Part shown: positions 1 to 11,200 of the stretch, piece by piece
Layout: every line of letters begins with the position of its first letter
Position numbering within the stretch: position 1 is the stretch's first letter
NCBI RefSeq assembly: GCF_016808335.1
Contig: NC_053136.1
Location: forward strand, 3,516,531 to 3,580,530
Length of the DNA stretch: 64,000 bases
Source of the DNA: Panicum virgatum
Lineage: Eukaryota > Streptophyta > Magnoliopsida > Poales > Poaceae
Direction of reading: 5' to 3'
Notes under the pieces: model-generated
What the model saw: the letters and a program-made list of their open reading frames with translations, nothing else
Database searches by the model: none
Told to the model about the DNA's origin: nothing
Position numbers and translations under genes: made by a program

Positions 1-1121
1 GATCTAAGAAACCCAACAAAATTTAGTTTGCATTTTTCACATTTTCCTATATTTTTCTAAACATTTTCAAAGTTTTCAGCCGAATAAATAAATAAATATG
101 GAAAAAAAAGAGGGGGCTGACGACTGGGCCCCACCGGTCAGGGAGCCCAGCCCGCCCCTTCCCCTGTTTTGCTCGCGCCACAGCCGGCGCGCGGCCAGGC
201 GGCTCGCGGCGGCGCTCCCCGCGCCGGCGGTGGCCGACCGGCGGTGCTGTTTGGCCGGGCTGCGGCCAGGGCGACCGAGCGGCAGCGGGGCGCGCGCGGG
301 GTGGGGCGGAGGCGCACGCGGGGCGGCAGCGGCGCGCAAGAGCAGGGCAGCACCAGCGCCGGCATCCATGGAATCCAAGGGGGAAAAGGTCAGGGAGGAG
401 GAGGTCGCGAGGAACCTCACCGTGCGCTCAAATCGAGCTAAGGAGGGCCGGGAGAGGAAGTTCGACGGGAGGGGGCGGAGCTCCGGCCGCCAACCATGGC
501 GGCCGGCCGGCGCAGGGCCGATTCGGCCGGGGAAACGGCACGAACGGGCTCAGAGAGGGGCAGTGGAGGTTGAGGGCGAAGTTATTCGGCTTGGGGCGCG
601 AGGAATCGAAACGGAGCGGCGAGGGGGTGGTCGGAGCGGCGAACGGCGACGAGCTCCGCTCGTGCTCGGGCTCGGCTTGACGAGGACGAAGGGGATAGAA
701 ATGGATAGGGATGGCGCTGGGAGCGGATAAGGCGGCGCACACGGCTGGCGAGGATCGTCAGTGTGCGCGACGCGTGGAGTCGCCAGCACATCGCCGGTCG
801 CGGTACGGGCAAACACAGTGACAAACAGTGTAGCACAGAGATCGTTTTGACTAGTTTTGACCGGACTTTGACCAATTGAAACTCAAAATTCCATATAGAA
901 CTTGAAATTTGGCCAAAATAAAAGTTGTAGAGGAAGAAAAGATCTACAACTTTTGTTTTGGGCGAAAGTTGATTTGAGGCTCGGATTAGGGAGAAAAACG
1001 AGATCGAACGTAGCGAAGTCGAAAGTTACTATGCGAACTCGATTAGCGCTAATGACAGAGATTAGCCTCGATTAGCGATTAAGCACGATATTAGCGTCAA
1101 AATTAACGCCGGGGTGTTACA
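1..1121 (-). mobile_element. Partial LTR of a Ty3/Gypsy (Tekay-like) element, left part outside window
   Basis: Read on the minus strand, the LTR begins at 1121 with TGTAACACCCC, the same start as the complete Gypsy LTRs at 22626 and 32248. It runs leftwards through an AT-rich stretch and a very GC-rich stretch (about 130-720) to the window edge. It interrupts the Copia reverse transcriptase at 1121/1122, so it is younger than that Copia. Whether it is a solo LTR or one end of a full element cannot be seen. Open frames in the GC-rich part look compositional, not coding. Confidence 0.7.
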
Positions 1122-1482
1122 CCTGGTCGGATCAGCAAGAGGAAGACCATCCGATGGCTTCAAATGACTAGTTTTGACCGGACTTTGACCAATTGAAACT
1201 CAAAATTCCATATAGAACTTGAAATTTGGCCAAAATAAAAGTTGTAGAGGAAGAAAAGATCTACAACTTTTGTTTTGGGCGAAAGTTGATTTGAGGCTCG
1301 GATTAGGGAGAAAAACGAGATCGAACGTAGCGAAGTCGAAAGTTACTATGCGAACTCGATTAGCGCTAATGACAGAGATTAGCCTCGATTAGCGATTAAG
1401 CACGATATTAGCGTCAAAATTAACGCCGGGGTGTTACACCTGGTCGGATCAGCAAGAGGAAGACCATCCGATGGCTTCAAAT
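849..1482. repeat. 317-bp tandem direct duplication across an LTR/Copia junction
   Basis: 849-1165 is repeated at 1166-1482 with no difference that I can see. Each unit holds about 273 bp of the start of the Gypsy LTR plus 44 bp of the interrupted Copia reverse transcriptase. Copia sequence resumes after the second unit. Because the unit spans the insertion junction, the duplication came after the LTR insertion. It could also be an assembly artefact. Confidence 0.9.
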
Positions 1483-1564
1483 GAAGGTGAAGTTCCATAG
1501 GATTAGCAGCAGTCCGAGTGTCAGTGAGACCAGAACGAGCAAGTAGATCTTGAATATACTTGGA

Positions 1565-2245
1565 CTAAGAGAGATAATAGCCAGCAGCAGTTGATTCAAT
1601 CTCAATGCCAAGAAAATAGCTGAGTGAGCCCAAGTCAGACATCATGAATTGGTCACAAAGACGGTCTTTAACAAAAGCAATATATTCTGGATCATCTCCA
1701 GTGATCAACATATCATCAACATAAAGCAGAATTAAAGTGCGACCACGTGAAGAGGTGTGAACGAACAGAGCTGGATCATGGTCACTAGGAGTGAAACCTG
1801 CAGCACTAACAACCGAACTGAACCTCCCAAACCAGGCCCGGGGTGCTTGCTTGAGGCCATAAAGAGCACGCCGAAGATGACAAATATATCCAGGAGGAAT
1901 CTCAACCCCTGGTGGTGGATGCATATAAACATCCTCTTGCAAATCACCATGAAGAAAGGCATTCTTAACATCCACTTGAGAGATGGTCCATGACCGAGCA
2001 GCAGCAACAGCAATAAGAGTACGAACTGTAGTCATATGAGCAACAGGAGCAAACGTCTCATAATCACGACCATACGACTGTTGGAAACCCCGAGCAACTA
2101 GACGAGCTTTGTACCTCTCAATAGAGCCATCAGCTTTGGTTTTAACCTTGTATACCCACTTGCAGGTGATAGGAACAACATTAGGAGGCAATGGAACAAC
2201 CTCCCAAGTACCTGTGCGGTGTAAGGCATGAAGTTCAGCAGACAT
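1565..2245 (-). pseudogene. Copia reverse transcriptase, truncated
   Basis: Shows the RT start TGTWEVVPLP, CKWVYKVK, VDVKNAFLHGDL, YGLKQAPRAWF and the catalytic LLYVDDMLITGDD box. The frame closes at a TAG (1562-1564), yet RT-like sequence (SKYIQDLLARSGL and onward) continues to about 1439, so the stop is a mutation. The remainder was displaced by the Gypsy LTR. Confidence 0.9.
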
Positions 2246-2558
2246 GGCATCTTGCCAAACATGGAGGTTAACTGCTTCCTGATAAGAAGGCTCACAAACA
2301 GCACCAGCAGTGGGAAAACCATATCAATCGGGAACATGAATATTAGAACGATCCCTGAGGTCATAAAGCAGTGTGGGGATAGGAGAAGCATCGTCTAAGG
2401 TAGGGCTGGAGGTAGGAGAAGGAACACGAGGACGACGACTATAGTGAAAAGGAAAAGGAGTAACAGATGAAGGTGGGGACCGTGATGGTGGATCAGACAA
2501 TGGAAGTGGAGGTGTTGGATTAAGTGGTGACTGTAGTACATGTGGAACGGCACAGGAG

Positions 2559-3101
2559 TCAGAAGGAAGAGGTGGAACCATATCGACAGAGGAAGTTGGT
2601 GGGGAAGGAGATAGGTGGGAGGAAGAGGAAAGAAAGGTGCTCAACAGATTTCGATGATGTAGGAGTGGAAGAGTGAAAATATGGCTTGTTTTCAAGAAAA
2701 GAGACATCACGAGAAAAACGAATACGACGAGCTGAGGGATCATAACAACGATAGCCTTTATGTTCAAGACTGTAACCAAGAAAAACACACTCAACGGATT
2801 GAGCTATCAGTTTGGTGCATTCACGGGATGGTAGAAGAACATAACATGTGTAGCCAAAAACACGAAGATGATCATATCCAGGAGGGGAGCCATGCAATAC
2901 TTCTCCAGGGCATTTACCCTGAAGACGAGATGATGGTTGAAGATTGATGAGGTAGACAGCAGTAGATACAGCTTCAGCCCAAAAATGAGGGGGCACAAAA
3001 GAAGAAATGAGAAGAGTTTGTGCAGTTTCAACAATATGACGATACTTACGCTCAGCAACGCCATTTTGAGCATGAGCCTCAGGGCAAGAGAGTTGAGGCA
3101 A
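2559..3101 (-). pseudogene. Copia integrase, C-terminal half
   Basis: Contains the conserved block [20 protein letters not shown] with the third catalytic acidic residue (the E of AERK), then [18 protein letters not shown] and the typical VFGYTCYV and CVFLGYS motifs. The upstream integrase core (3107-3250) is in other frames. The start given is only the first Met of the surviving open frame. Confidence 0.85.
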
Positions 3102-3458
3102 AATTCCCTCAAAAGAAAGAAACTGACGAAAAACTGTGGAAATATACTCCCCCCTGAATCAGAACGAAAAATACGAACAGGAGAAGAAAATTGAGTATGG
3201 ACCATTTGAGCAAAAGATTTATAAATGGACAACAGTTCAGAACGGTGCTTCATGAAATAAATCCATGTATAGCGCGAGTAGTCATCAATAAAAATGACAT
3301 AGTATTTGTGACCACCTTTGGAAACAAAAGGAGCAGGGCCCCATACATCCGAGTGTACAAGAGCAAAAGGTTGAGTAGCTGAATCTGTTTCCCTAACTTA
3401 CAACCATTACATTCAAAAGAAGGATCAATAGGTACATGACCTAGAACACCCTGCTTGA

Positions 3459-4259
3459 CTAAGGTAGACAACGTGAACCACACAAGTGACCTAAGCGATG
3501 ATGCCATTGAGGAAAAGTAGCTGCAACAGAAGCTGATGACGATGATGTGACGGAAGACAATTGTGATGGAGGGGTTGGCAATCGAAGATGATCAAGGATG
3601 TAAAGGCCCGAGGAGCTCTTAAGGCGATGGCCAGTACCAAGAAGAGCTCGGGTTCGACGATCTTGAATAAAACAAGAGGTGTCATCAAAACCAATAACAC
3701 AATTCAGATCAGCAAGTTGCCCAACAGAAATCAGATTCATGGAAAGTTTTGGGACAAGAGAAACATCAGAGACATCAAACTGAGAAGTGACAAGATTTCC
3801 TTGATGAGTAACTGTGCAAAAGGTACCATCAACAGTTTGAACAGAACGAGGATGAGAGATAAGCTGACAAGAATCCAACTGAGAGAAATTGGAAGTCATA
3901 TGAAAAGAAGCTCCAGAATCCAACACCCAAAAATTAGTACCTGTATGTGATGGAGAGGACAAGGAACTAGCTGACATGTATGCACTGACAGGAGCAGAGA
4001 TGGAACTGCTGCATTGCTGTTGGAACTGAGGTGCTGATTGCTGGTGTGCTGCTGCTAGGAATTGAAATGCTGTTGTTTGTGTGCCAGAAGAGGTTGTTCC
4101 CCGGCGTGAGGCAGAACGCTTGGCTCTCATTTCAGCCAGGAGGTGAGGATACTTCTTGAAACACCGCTCATCAGGATGATTTATCCTGCCACAATGGCTG
4201 CAAGGAGTCTTTTTAGAAGAGGCTGCTGCTGCAACTTCAGTAAACAGGGGGAGGAACAC
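3459..4259 (-). pseudogene. Copia zinc knuckle, protease and GAG-pre-integrase segment
   Basis: Residues about 20-33 contain CSHCGRINHPDERC, a CCHC nucleocapsid knuckle. About residue 110 is WVLDSGASFHMT, the aspartic protease active site (DSGA). The C-terminus has WHHRLGH, the start of the GAG-pre-integrase zinc-binding region. That region continues in another frame (3250-3507), so a second frameshift lies near 3460-3500. Confidence 0.85.
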
Positions 4260-4977
4260 CTAGCACTGAATGCTGAGACACTGGTGAATTTGAAGTAAGA
4301 GTCTTAAGACGTGTCTCCTCAGCCAGGAGAGCAGATAATGTCTCAGACAGTGTAGGCAGAGTAGGTCGCCCCAAAAGCTGAACACGAATGGGTTCAAACT
4401 CAGATCGCAAACCCATCACAAAGTCAAACATAGTATTTTCTTGATCATACTTGTCTCTGGCAGTCCAAGAGGAGACACAATCCGTGCATAAGGAAGAAGG
4501 TTTGGGTACCATGGATGCAAGCTGGCTTGACAGCTTAGTGAAGGCAATGTAATACTCCTCAATTTCCATGTCCTGCTGTTGAAGATGATGAAGATTCTGA
4601 CGAAGTGAATAGCGAAGGGCTGAGCTGCTTTGTTGATAGCGACCTTGCAGGTAGTTCCACATTGCTTTTGCAGTATTGTAATCCTCAAGACATAAGCGAA
4701 TGCTCAGATCAGTATTCAGACAGATAGCTGCCATTACCCGATCATCTTGAAGACTCCAATCTTGGGCCGCTTTATCATTAACAGCAGCCACTGGGGGTTC
4801 ATCAGTAAGATGTGAGGCAAGACCGATAGATCGAAGGAGCATCTTGAAAGAGAAAGCCCAATCTCTGTAATTTTGACCAGTGAGCTTCACATCCATAACG
4901 AGTGCACCAATGAAAACAGTGGCAGAGGAGGCCATAACAGCAGCAGAGGCGGCGTGCTGCACAACAACGTGCAGCAC
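4237..4977 (-). pseudogene. Copia gag (UBN2/DUF4219-type)
   Basis: Likely starts at the internal Met about 14 codons into the open frame (MASSATVF). It shows the gag pattern KLTGQNYRDWAFSFKMLL near the N-terminus, then a helical body with MWNYLQGRY and IEEYYIAFTKLSSQL. It forms the virus-like particle in intact relatives. It runs out of frame just before the zinc knuckle, which continues in the next frame (3459-4259), so a frameshift near 4240-4260 has broken the polyprotein. Confidence 0.85.
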
Positions 4978-5300
4978 ACCAGCAGGCAGCAGCCGCAGCT
5001 CGTGATCCCTGACAGGCAGAGGTCAGGGACCTGCAGCAGGAGAAGGCCGAGGACGCGCGGACGGAGGACGGAGGCGCGACGGGCGGAGCGGCACGTTCGC
5101 GGCGGGCGGAGTGGCGCGTCCTTGACGGGCGGGTGGCAGACGGGAGGGCAGCGACAAGCGGCGGAAGAGGAGGACAGGAAGGACGTCGACGACGAGGAGG
5201 ACGAACGCCGGCGGATCCAATCAGCAGCAGGCTCGCCTGCGGAGAGAAGGTCCGAGCGGCGACAGGGGCGGCGGCGGCGACAGTGGAGGCGTGAGAACCA

Positions 5301-5312
5301 TGCTCGATACCA
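5301..5312 (-). other. Primer-binding site of the Copia element
   Basis: Minus-strand TGGTATCGAGCA resembles the initiator-Met tRNA primer site TGGTATCAGAGC with one base missing. It sits directly after the LTR end and before gag. Confidence 0.6.
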
Positions 5313-5453
5313 TGCTAGAGTCGAATGACCAGCTCAGATGTATTTCCATGAGTCTAGGTTACATATACAAGATATGGGCCGAATGGGCCATATGGCATAT
5401 TGGGCCAAGGCCAAAGACTATATGTAAGCCTATATACATATTAACATGCAACA
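5313..5453 (-). repeat. Candidate 5' LTR of the decayed Copia element
   Basis: On the minus strand the segment starts TGTTGCATG and ends CTAGCA, immediately before a Met-tRNA-type primer-binding sequence. A 141 bp LTR is short, but comparable to the 101-115 bp LTRs of the Copia at 45647. The outer boundary rests only on the TG...CA ends, because the partner LTR is missing. Confidence 0.5.
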
Positions 5454-6660
5454 CATGATTTACGTGGTGTATAGGTAAGTTTAACTTAGAATGACTCAAA
5501 TTCAGATTGCCTAGTATGGATAAATATGTAGACCCCCCCCCCAAAAAAAAAAAACATGCAAATTAGTAGTAACTTTCTGGTTGCCTTAGATTAATTTTGG
5601 CAAGACCAAGATCACGTTGATTGTTGGTAACTTTATAATTAGGTACACCCTCCTCCATCCCAAGAGCGTGCTCTTCGAAAGATACTGGGAAGAAATATTT
5701 AACAAAGGCACACAACTAACTCTTTGGAATAGCACAACCTTACAAAAGGAAATAAAATTCCTTAAAAAACTTGACAGGATGCATCAGGACACTAACATGA
5801 AGCTTGACTTGTCTAAGAGGCTCAGGTGTCTTGACCCTCTGAATGAGCTCAAACACATGTAGCCATCAGGTTCCTGTACAAAGGAAACACCATACCTTTG
5901 ATTGTTAGTCCTGATGTGTTGAGCTTGTTTAGTAAATTATCTTAAGTGTAGTGTAGGATACGTCCTGAGACGATGTAGAATGTACTATTGTCTAACCGGA
6001 GCTACATGCCTAGGATATTGTTTCTGTTATAGAATTCTATTTACAATGCCTGTTAAAAAGACTATTGTTTTGAATTTGGCAGGAAGTTACAACTATAGTC
6101 CTTATGCCTCTATTTGAAAGCTATATCTTGTGAAGCAATATTTATTGAAAGATAGCCAGCTTCCTTAAGTACTATTGGCATAGAAAGTATTCCAGTATCC
6201 AGAAATAGGTTAATCATCAAAGATGTTTTGCATTTGGGAACATACTTTAGAATTAGCAGAAGAACCACCTCATGAATACAACTTGTCAAAATTATACTAT
6301 TGGAGCAACCAAACAAGTTCAAGTTTATCAGGAGTTAACACTATATAACCTTGGTTCCCTGTTAGTACCAGTTGTCCTTGTCATTTCATCGAGCAGCTCA
6401 AGGGTGTCCAGAAACATACCTTTGTTGGTGTAAGCATCATCGAGCATCAAGCTCCGCAAGGATGAGCCTCAGCCTGCACACAGACCAGTGCTTGGATATT
6501 GCTGTTGCGGGAGAAGAAGGAGCATACGGTAGTCAGCATCGGAACTGCTCGCGCTTGAGCTGGAACTGCGCGCACGGGCGCGGTGGAGGCCGGAGGCGCA
6601 CAACGCGCTTGGGGTTCCGGATGCCTAAGATATTGCTTTGTGTGGATGAACTCAGTTGAT
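5454..6660. other. Unassigned region with a possible gene fragment
   Basis: An 81-codon frame (5617-5862, plus) codes for a non-repetitive protein end containing LFERYWEEIFNKGTQLTLWN, terminated by TAG and followed by 3'UTR-like AT-rich DNA. It could be the last exon of a captured or decayed host gene, but I do not recognise the family. A C9-A12 homopolymer lies at 5532-5553. 6370-6660 is moderately GC-rich without recognisable coding similarity. Confidence 0.3.
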
Positions 6661-7680
6661 TGAACCTCATGGGGAAACTATTTGGCAAACACAGGAATGA
6701 ACTTCCTGGGGAGGCTCACCTGACGTGGAGCCGATGGCGAGGGTCTCGAGCCGGAGCAGATCGTCGGGGAGGCGAGGAGCTGCCGCGCGATGAGGCTTAG
6801 GAGGGGTGCGGCCTGAGCAGATCGTCGGTGAAAAAGGATGGAGACGGGACTCCTGCGCGCGGTTCAGCGCCGGGAAGGCACGGCAAGCGGCGCGGTGGAG
6901 AGGCACGCCGCGCGGGGGAGGCTGGAGGCGGTGCGGAGAAGCACGCCGCACGAAGCGGAACAGTAAGAACTACCAACCAGGATCCCTCCTTCGCCCCAAG
7001 AGGAAGACGAGCAGCAAATTCAACAATGGACCCAACAGAGGCGCTGCCCCCCTGGCGGCGGCGGGCTGTGGGCGTCGGGTGGGGGGAGGGAGGCGGCTGC
7101 GTCCCGGCGGCGCGGCAGGAGGCGCCCTCCCTCGGGTCCTCCTCGCTTCCGGTGAGGGGAACAGCGGAGCGGCGGCGGCAGCGGCGAGCGAGACGGGACG
7201 GGGAGGCAATGGCGGGAGGAGAGGCGCGAGGGGTCCCGGCGTCGTGTGGGGGAGGGAGGCGGGTCCGGACCGGCGGCGCGGCGCCCTCCCTCGGGTCCTC
7301 CTCGTTTTCCGGTGAGGGGGATGGCGGCGTCGGCGAGCGAGAAGGGAAGACGACGGCAGTGCGAGGGGACGGTGGATCAGCGGCGTCGGTGAGCCAGACG
7401 GGGGAGCGAGGGCGGCGCGAGCGGGAGCGAGATTGGGGAGCTGGAACCTTCGGCGGAGCGTGAGCGTCGGCGTCGGCGAGCGAGACGGGAAGGCGAGGGC
7501 GGTGGATTAGCGGCGTCGGCGATCCAGACGGGGGAGCGAGGGGGGAGCCAGAACTGGAACCGTCCTTTTTTTTTCTGAGTAGAGGAACCGTTCGCTTCGT
7601 GGGGCTTCTGTTTTTAGCGGTGGCCAGAACCACGGGGGAGGCAGAACCACGGGGGAGGTAGACTCACTTCGTTCTTTTTA
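6661..7680. repeat. GC-rich block with internal imperfect repeats
   Basis: Very GC-rich, with repeated units: GCGCCCTCCCTCGGGTCCTC occurs near 7122 and 7281, and a CGGCGTCGG...CAGACGGGGGAGCGAGG unit occurs near 7381 and 7510. Long open frames exist on both strands but have low-complexity Pro/Arg/Gly/Ala content and no domain. It may be the body of a non-autonomous DNA transposon or the GC-rich part of an old LTR; no clear terminal repeats were found. Confidence 0.4.
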
Positions 7681-7777
7681 GGTAGTAGTAGAATACTTTA
7701 TTTAAATAATACTTCTATAAATAACAAGATTCTCTTTAGTGTGACTAGATCAAAGTTTAGCCACCCGTGGAAACAAA

Positions 7778-8232
7778 TTGGACATAAATAATAAGCTTTC
7801 ATGCATGTTTGTAGGGATTGGACTGCTTTTGCTTCTCCCAACATTGCTCAGGATTGACTCTGACATGAGAAAAATTGCATGGGCACAAGACATCTACCAG
7901 CCTTAACATTGCAAGAGCTGTGTCCAGATTTGTCTAAGTGTCCACCGTGCAACTCCAGATACATCTCGGGAAAAAAAAAACTCCAGATACATCTGTTGCA
8001 CACAAACGGAGCAACAGAACCTATCAACTGACCTGAATCTAGCTACATTATTAACCACACTGAATATACATTATTTGGATTAGGATGGCAGCCCCTAAAG
8101 GTAGCTAATTATTCCAACTACTAGACTCAATCTCGCGGAAGCTGATTCACGAGACAGACCTCCCATTCAAGCAAGTAGCTAGCCAGCAAGGCGTGGCAAG
8201 GCGTGGCAAGGTAGAGTGACGACATAGAGCCA
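7778..8232. repeat. OSC1 3'-flanking segment, duplicated downstream of the AspRS gene
   Basis: This stretch, immediately 3' of the OSC1 stop codon, matches about 62560-63105 in the same orientation over most of its length. Shared blocks include GGGCACAAGACATCTAC, CTCCAGATACATCTGTTGC and CGGAGCAACAGAACCTATCA. The other copy carries a hAT MITE. It probably contains the OSC1 3'UTR. A small internal duplication (AACTCCAGATACATCT around a poly-A) is present only here. Confidence 0.85.
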
Positions 8233-8244
8233 TTAAGTGGGACA

Positions 8245-11200
8245 CTACTGCTTGCCAGCGCCCAGGACTAGGCACCGGTACTCTCCCAGAGCCCAAATTG
8301 GGAAGATGTTCCTGTACTGCGAGTAACTGATCATGCAGTTCTTGTTGAAGACTCCAATGATCTCCTGTGTTATTTGCAGAAAAAAGTTATTCAGCATCTA
8401 AGAAAGGAAGTAATCAATGATGGGTTTAAAAGAAAAACTGAGATCCATGCAAACAGTGGTTAATCCTGGTCAGTAAACAAAATGAGATACCCAGAACAAT
8501 GTTCATATATCCAAAAAAAGAGAGGAGATTACAAGCCGCCAATCAGGACACCAGCAACATATATATCTACAATATTCCGACCATTTTGCATCATGAGTGA
8601 AGTTTCATATTGATGACATATGAGATGGAACGATGCATCAGTGTTAGTATTTCTACAGATCGATTGTAACTTACTTGCTGAGGAAATTCTCCGTCCTCTG
8701 ATTGCAAGTTGATCAAAACCCTCGCTGCTCGGTGTAGAGGTGTTGGATCTCTCTCAGCCTGTATGGATCAGTTTTAAGTACCATTCTGAATGTGCAAATT
8801 GTATTGGATTATCAAAAGCCACAAGCTAAAACAATGCAGACCTGTCCTGCGCCAATGAGTGCCAGCATGGCCCAACCAGTGTTCACAGCATGAGCCCGCT
8901 TGCCTTTGAGATTGGTGTAAACCTGAATGAGTGCAAATGAAAAGATGTTTAGTGCAATTGTCTTTCCAATTTCCAAGAAGGCAAGAATTATCACTGTACC
9001 ATTGTTTTTTACTGACTAGCGGGTTAAGCATTCCAATATGGCAAGAATTATCAACTGCTACTTGTGTCGAACACTTCAGATAAATAATGTGCAAATATTA
9101 AACAGGTTTTATCTGGGCTTAGTGTCCAATGATGGTTAATTATGTAACTTTGGTACATTAAATATTTAAATCCAAGACCAGGTTGCACTAAAATCTTTAG
9201 TATAGTACACAGATGATGAAAATTAGAATAGACATACATAATACGGCAAGCAGAATTGCAAGTATATCCAGGATACTGGTAATGGTTACAACAACAACAA
9301 CAACATAGCCTTTTTTCCCAAGCAAGTTGGGGTAGGCTAGAGATGAAACCCGAAAGAAATAAGTTCAAGGTTCAGGCACATTGATAGCTAGTCTCCAAGC
9401 GCTCCTATCCAAAGCTATCTCTTTAGAGATATTCCAATCCTTAAGGTCTCTATACTGGTAATGGTTAAGTGCTGTTAAATTGTAAAGAAACTGTTAGAAG
9501 TGAATTTACTTGGTCTTGAGACGACAAATAGCTTTCTCCCCAACCACCAGAAGGAAGCTCTTTTGATAACAGAAATTCGCACGCCTGTCTGATTGCAGGA
9601 CTGTTCTCAAATGTCCTACCAGCAGCAACTAATCCCTTCACACCGAACCAAGTGCCGTAGGTGAAACAAACAGCCCAAGAGCCATACCTGTTGGGATACA
9701 TTGGATCAAATAGAGAACAATGTAGAGCTATTTGGAGGCACCTTATAGAATAATATACAGTTTCTGTTAAATACTGACCATGAGCCGTCGCTTTTCTGAA
9801 TACTCTCGATGAAACTAGCAGCTTTGCTGATACAGTTGTCAACCTCTTTCTTGCGGTGCCCCGGGTAGAGCTTTCTGAATGATGTCAGGGCCTGAAGTGC
9901 TGCTGATGTGCATTCAACATACCTGCCAAATGAGTATTATATTTTTTCCATTTTGTTTTAAACATAAAAATAAGCACAGGAAAAGTTATTGCATCTTACG
10001 GGTAATCAATCACAATGTCACCAAAGGTCTCAGCAGGATTAATAAGCTGAATAATTTAAGAAAGAATGTCAATATAGATGAAGAGTGAAGATTCGAGGAA
10101 TGATGAATATTTTACTTTCAAAATGAAATATCTTATTAACCTGTATTTTATTCAATGGAAAACGGAAATAACTAAGAAAATTACTAGTGTCCTGATTAAC
10201 TTGGCAATTGGCATTATATGATTCCAGTTACTTGGTTAACTTCCCATTTCAGATGAGAGCACAGCGACCCAAAATGGTTAGCACATACCTCCAGCCAGGC
10301 ATAAGACCTTGTGAGTTCATATGTCGCAAAACCACCATTATCATTCTGTAAAGGTTAATACAAACTTATGAGACATGGTCCCTCTGACAGAAACATGCAT
10401 GTGATTAATTCAAATCACAGATACATAAAACAATGGAATCAAAGAGAAACCGCTGAAAACATAAGTTCGATTTTAGTGTTCGATATAATATTTAAACAAG
10501 ATACAAGGCGCTGCTTCCCTTTCAAGGAGTCTTGTTTTCCATATAATAAACATTTTTTACACAATTTCACATTGACTATTTCATCAAAAACTGATTCAAC
10601 AGCAACAATTGAGAGTAAAAAAAATCAAAGGTACTTACCATATAAGACATCAGACAGCTGACAGCATCATAAAATCTATTAGCTTCCAGCGATTCGCCAA
10701 CAATTTCAGGAGATATCTTTGATAACAATAATGAGGCCTGGCGTAAAGGAAAACAAAACATCAGATGCTTAAGTCAAATAATTATGACAAGATACTTAGC
10801 ACTCTCAAGAATACTGGAACATAAATGATAAGGAACAAAACTAAGCCTCATCTCAAGTGAGAGCTAAAAATACCCATATAGTTTGGCAACAGTGAAAAAG
10901 TAGAGATGTTGAAAGAATAAAGAAAAATGTAGATCTCAAAAGGGAGAAAATTCAAACTTCAAAAGTATTTCCTTATTGATTTTTCTGATGATCTAACTCA
11001 CCTTCAGTCCTTCTGCAGTGCAATCTGATATAGGCCAACCATGATCGGCAGTAGAGAATGGCCATGCACCTTTAGATGTGTGGCGGTACCAGTCATCCAG
11101 ATTTCCAGGGCAGTCGTCACGAACCTTTCATAATAAATAGCCTTATCAGTACTGTAAATGAATCTGATGTTGAACCATATGGATGAAAAGGCATGTTGAA

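Larger units (their letters stand above)
1439..5453 (-). mobile_element. Decayed Ty1/Copia retrotransposon, 3' part cut off by a Gypsy LTR
   Basis: Reading leftwards: short 5' LTR (5453-5313), primer-binding site (5312-5301), gag, zinc knuckle and protease, integrase, then reverse transcriptase. The order protease-integrase-RT defines Copia. Frames shift near 4240-4260, 3460-3500 and 2250-2560, and a stop falls at 1562-1564 within the RT, so it is not functional. RT homology continues to 1439, where the Gypsy LTR begins; RNase H and the 3' LTR are not in the window. Confidence 0.9.

Noticed and set aside
98..730. Long plus-strand open frame (about 210 codons) at the left edge
   Set aside because: Low-complexity Arg/Gly/Ala content driven by high GC, overlapping long frames on the opposite strand, and located inside an LTR.
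6797..7633. 278-codon minus-strand frame and overlapping plus-strand frames
   Set aside because: Pro/Arg/Ser-rich with internal DNA repeats and open frames on both strands; composition effect, no domain.
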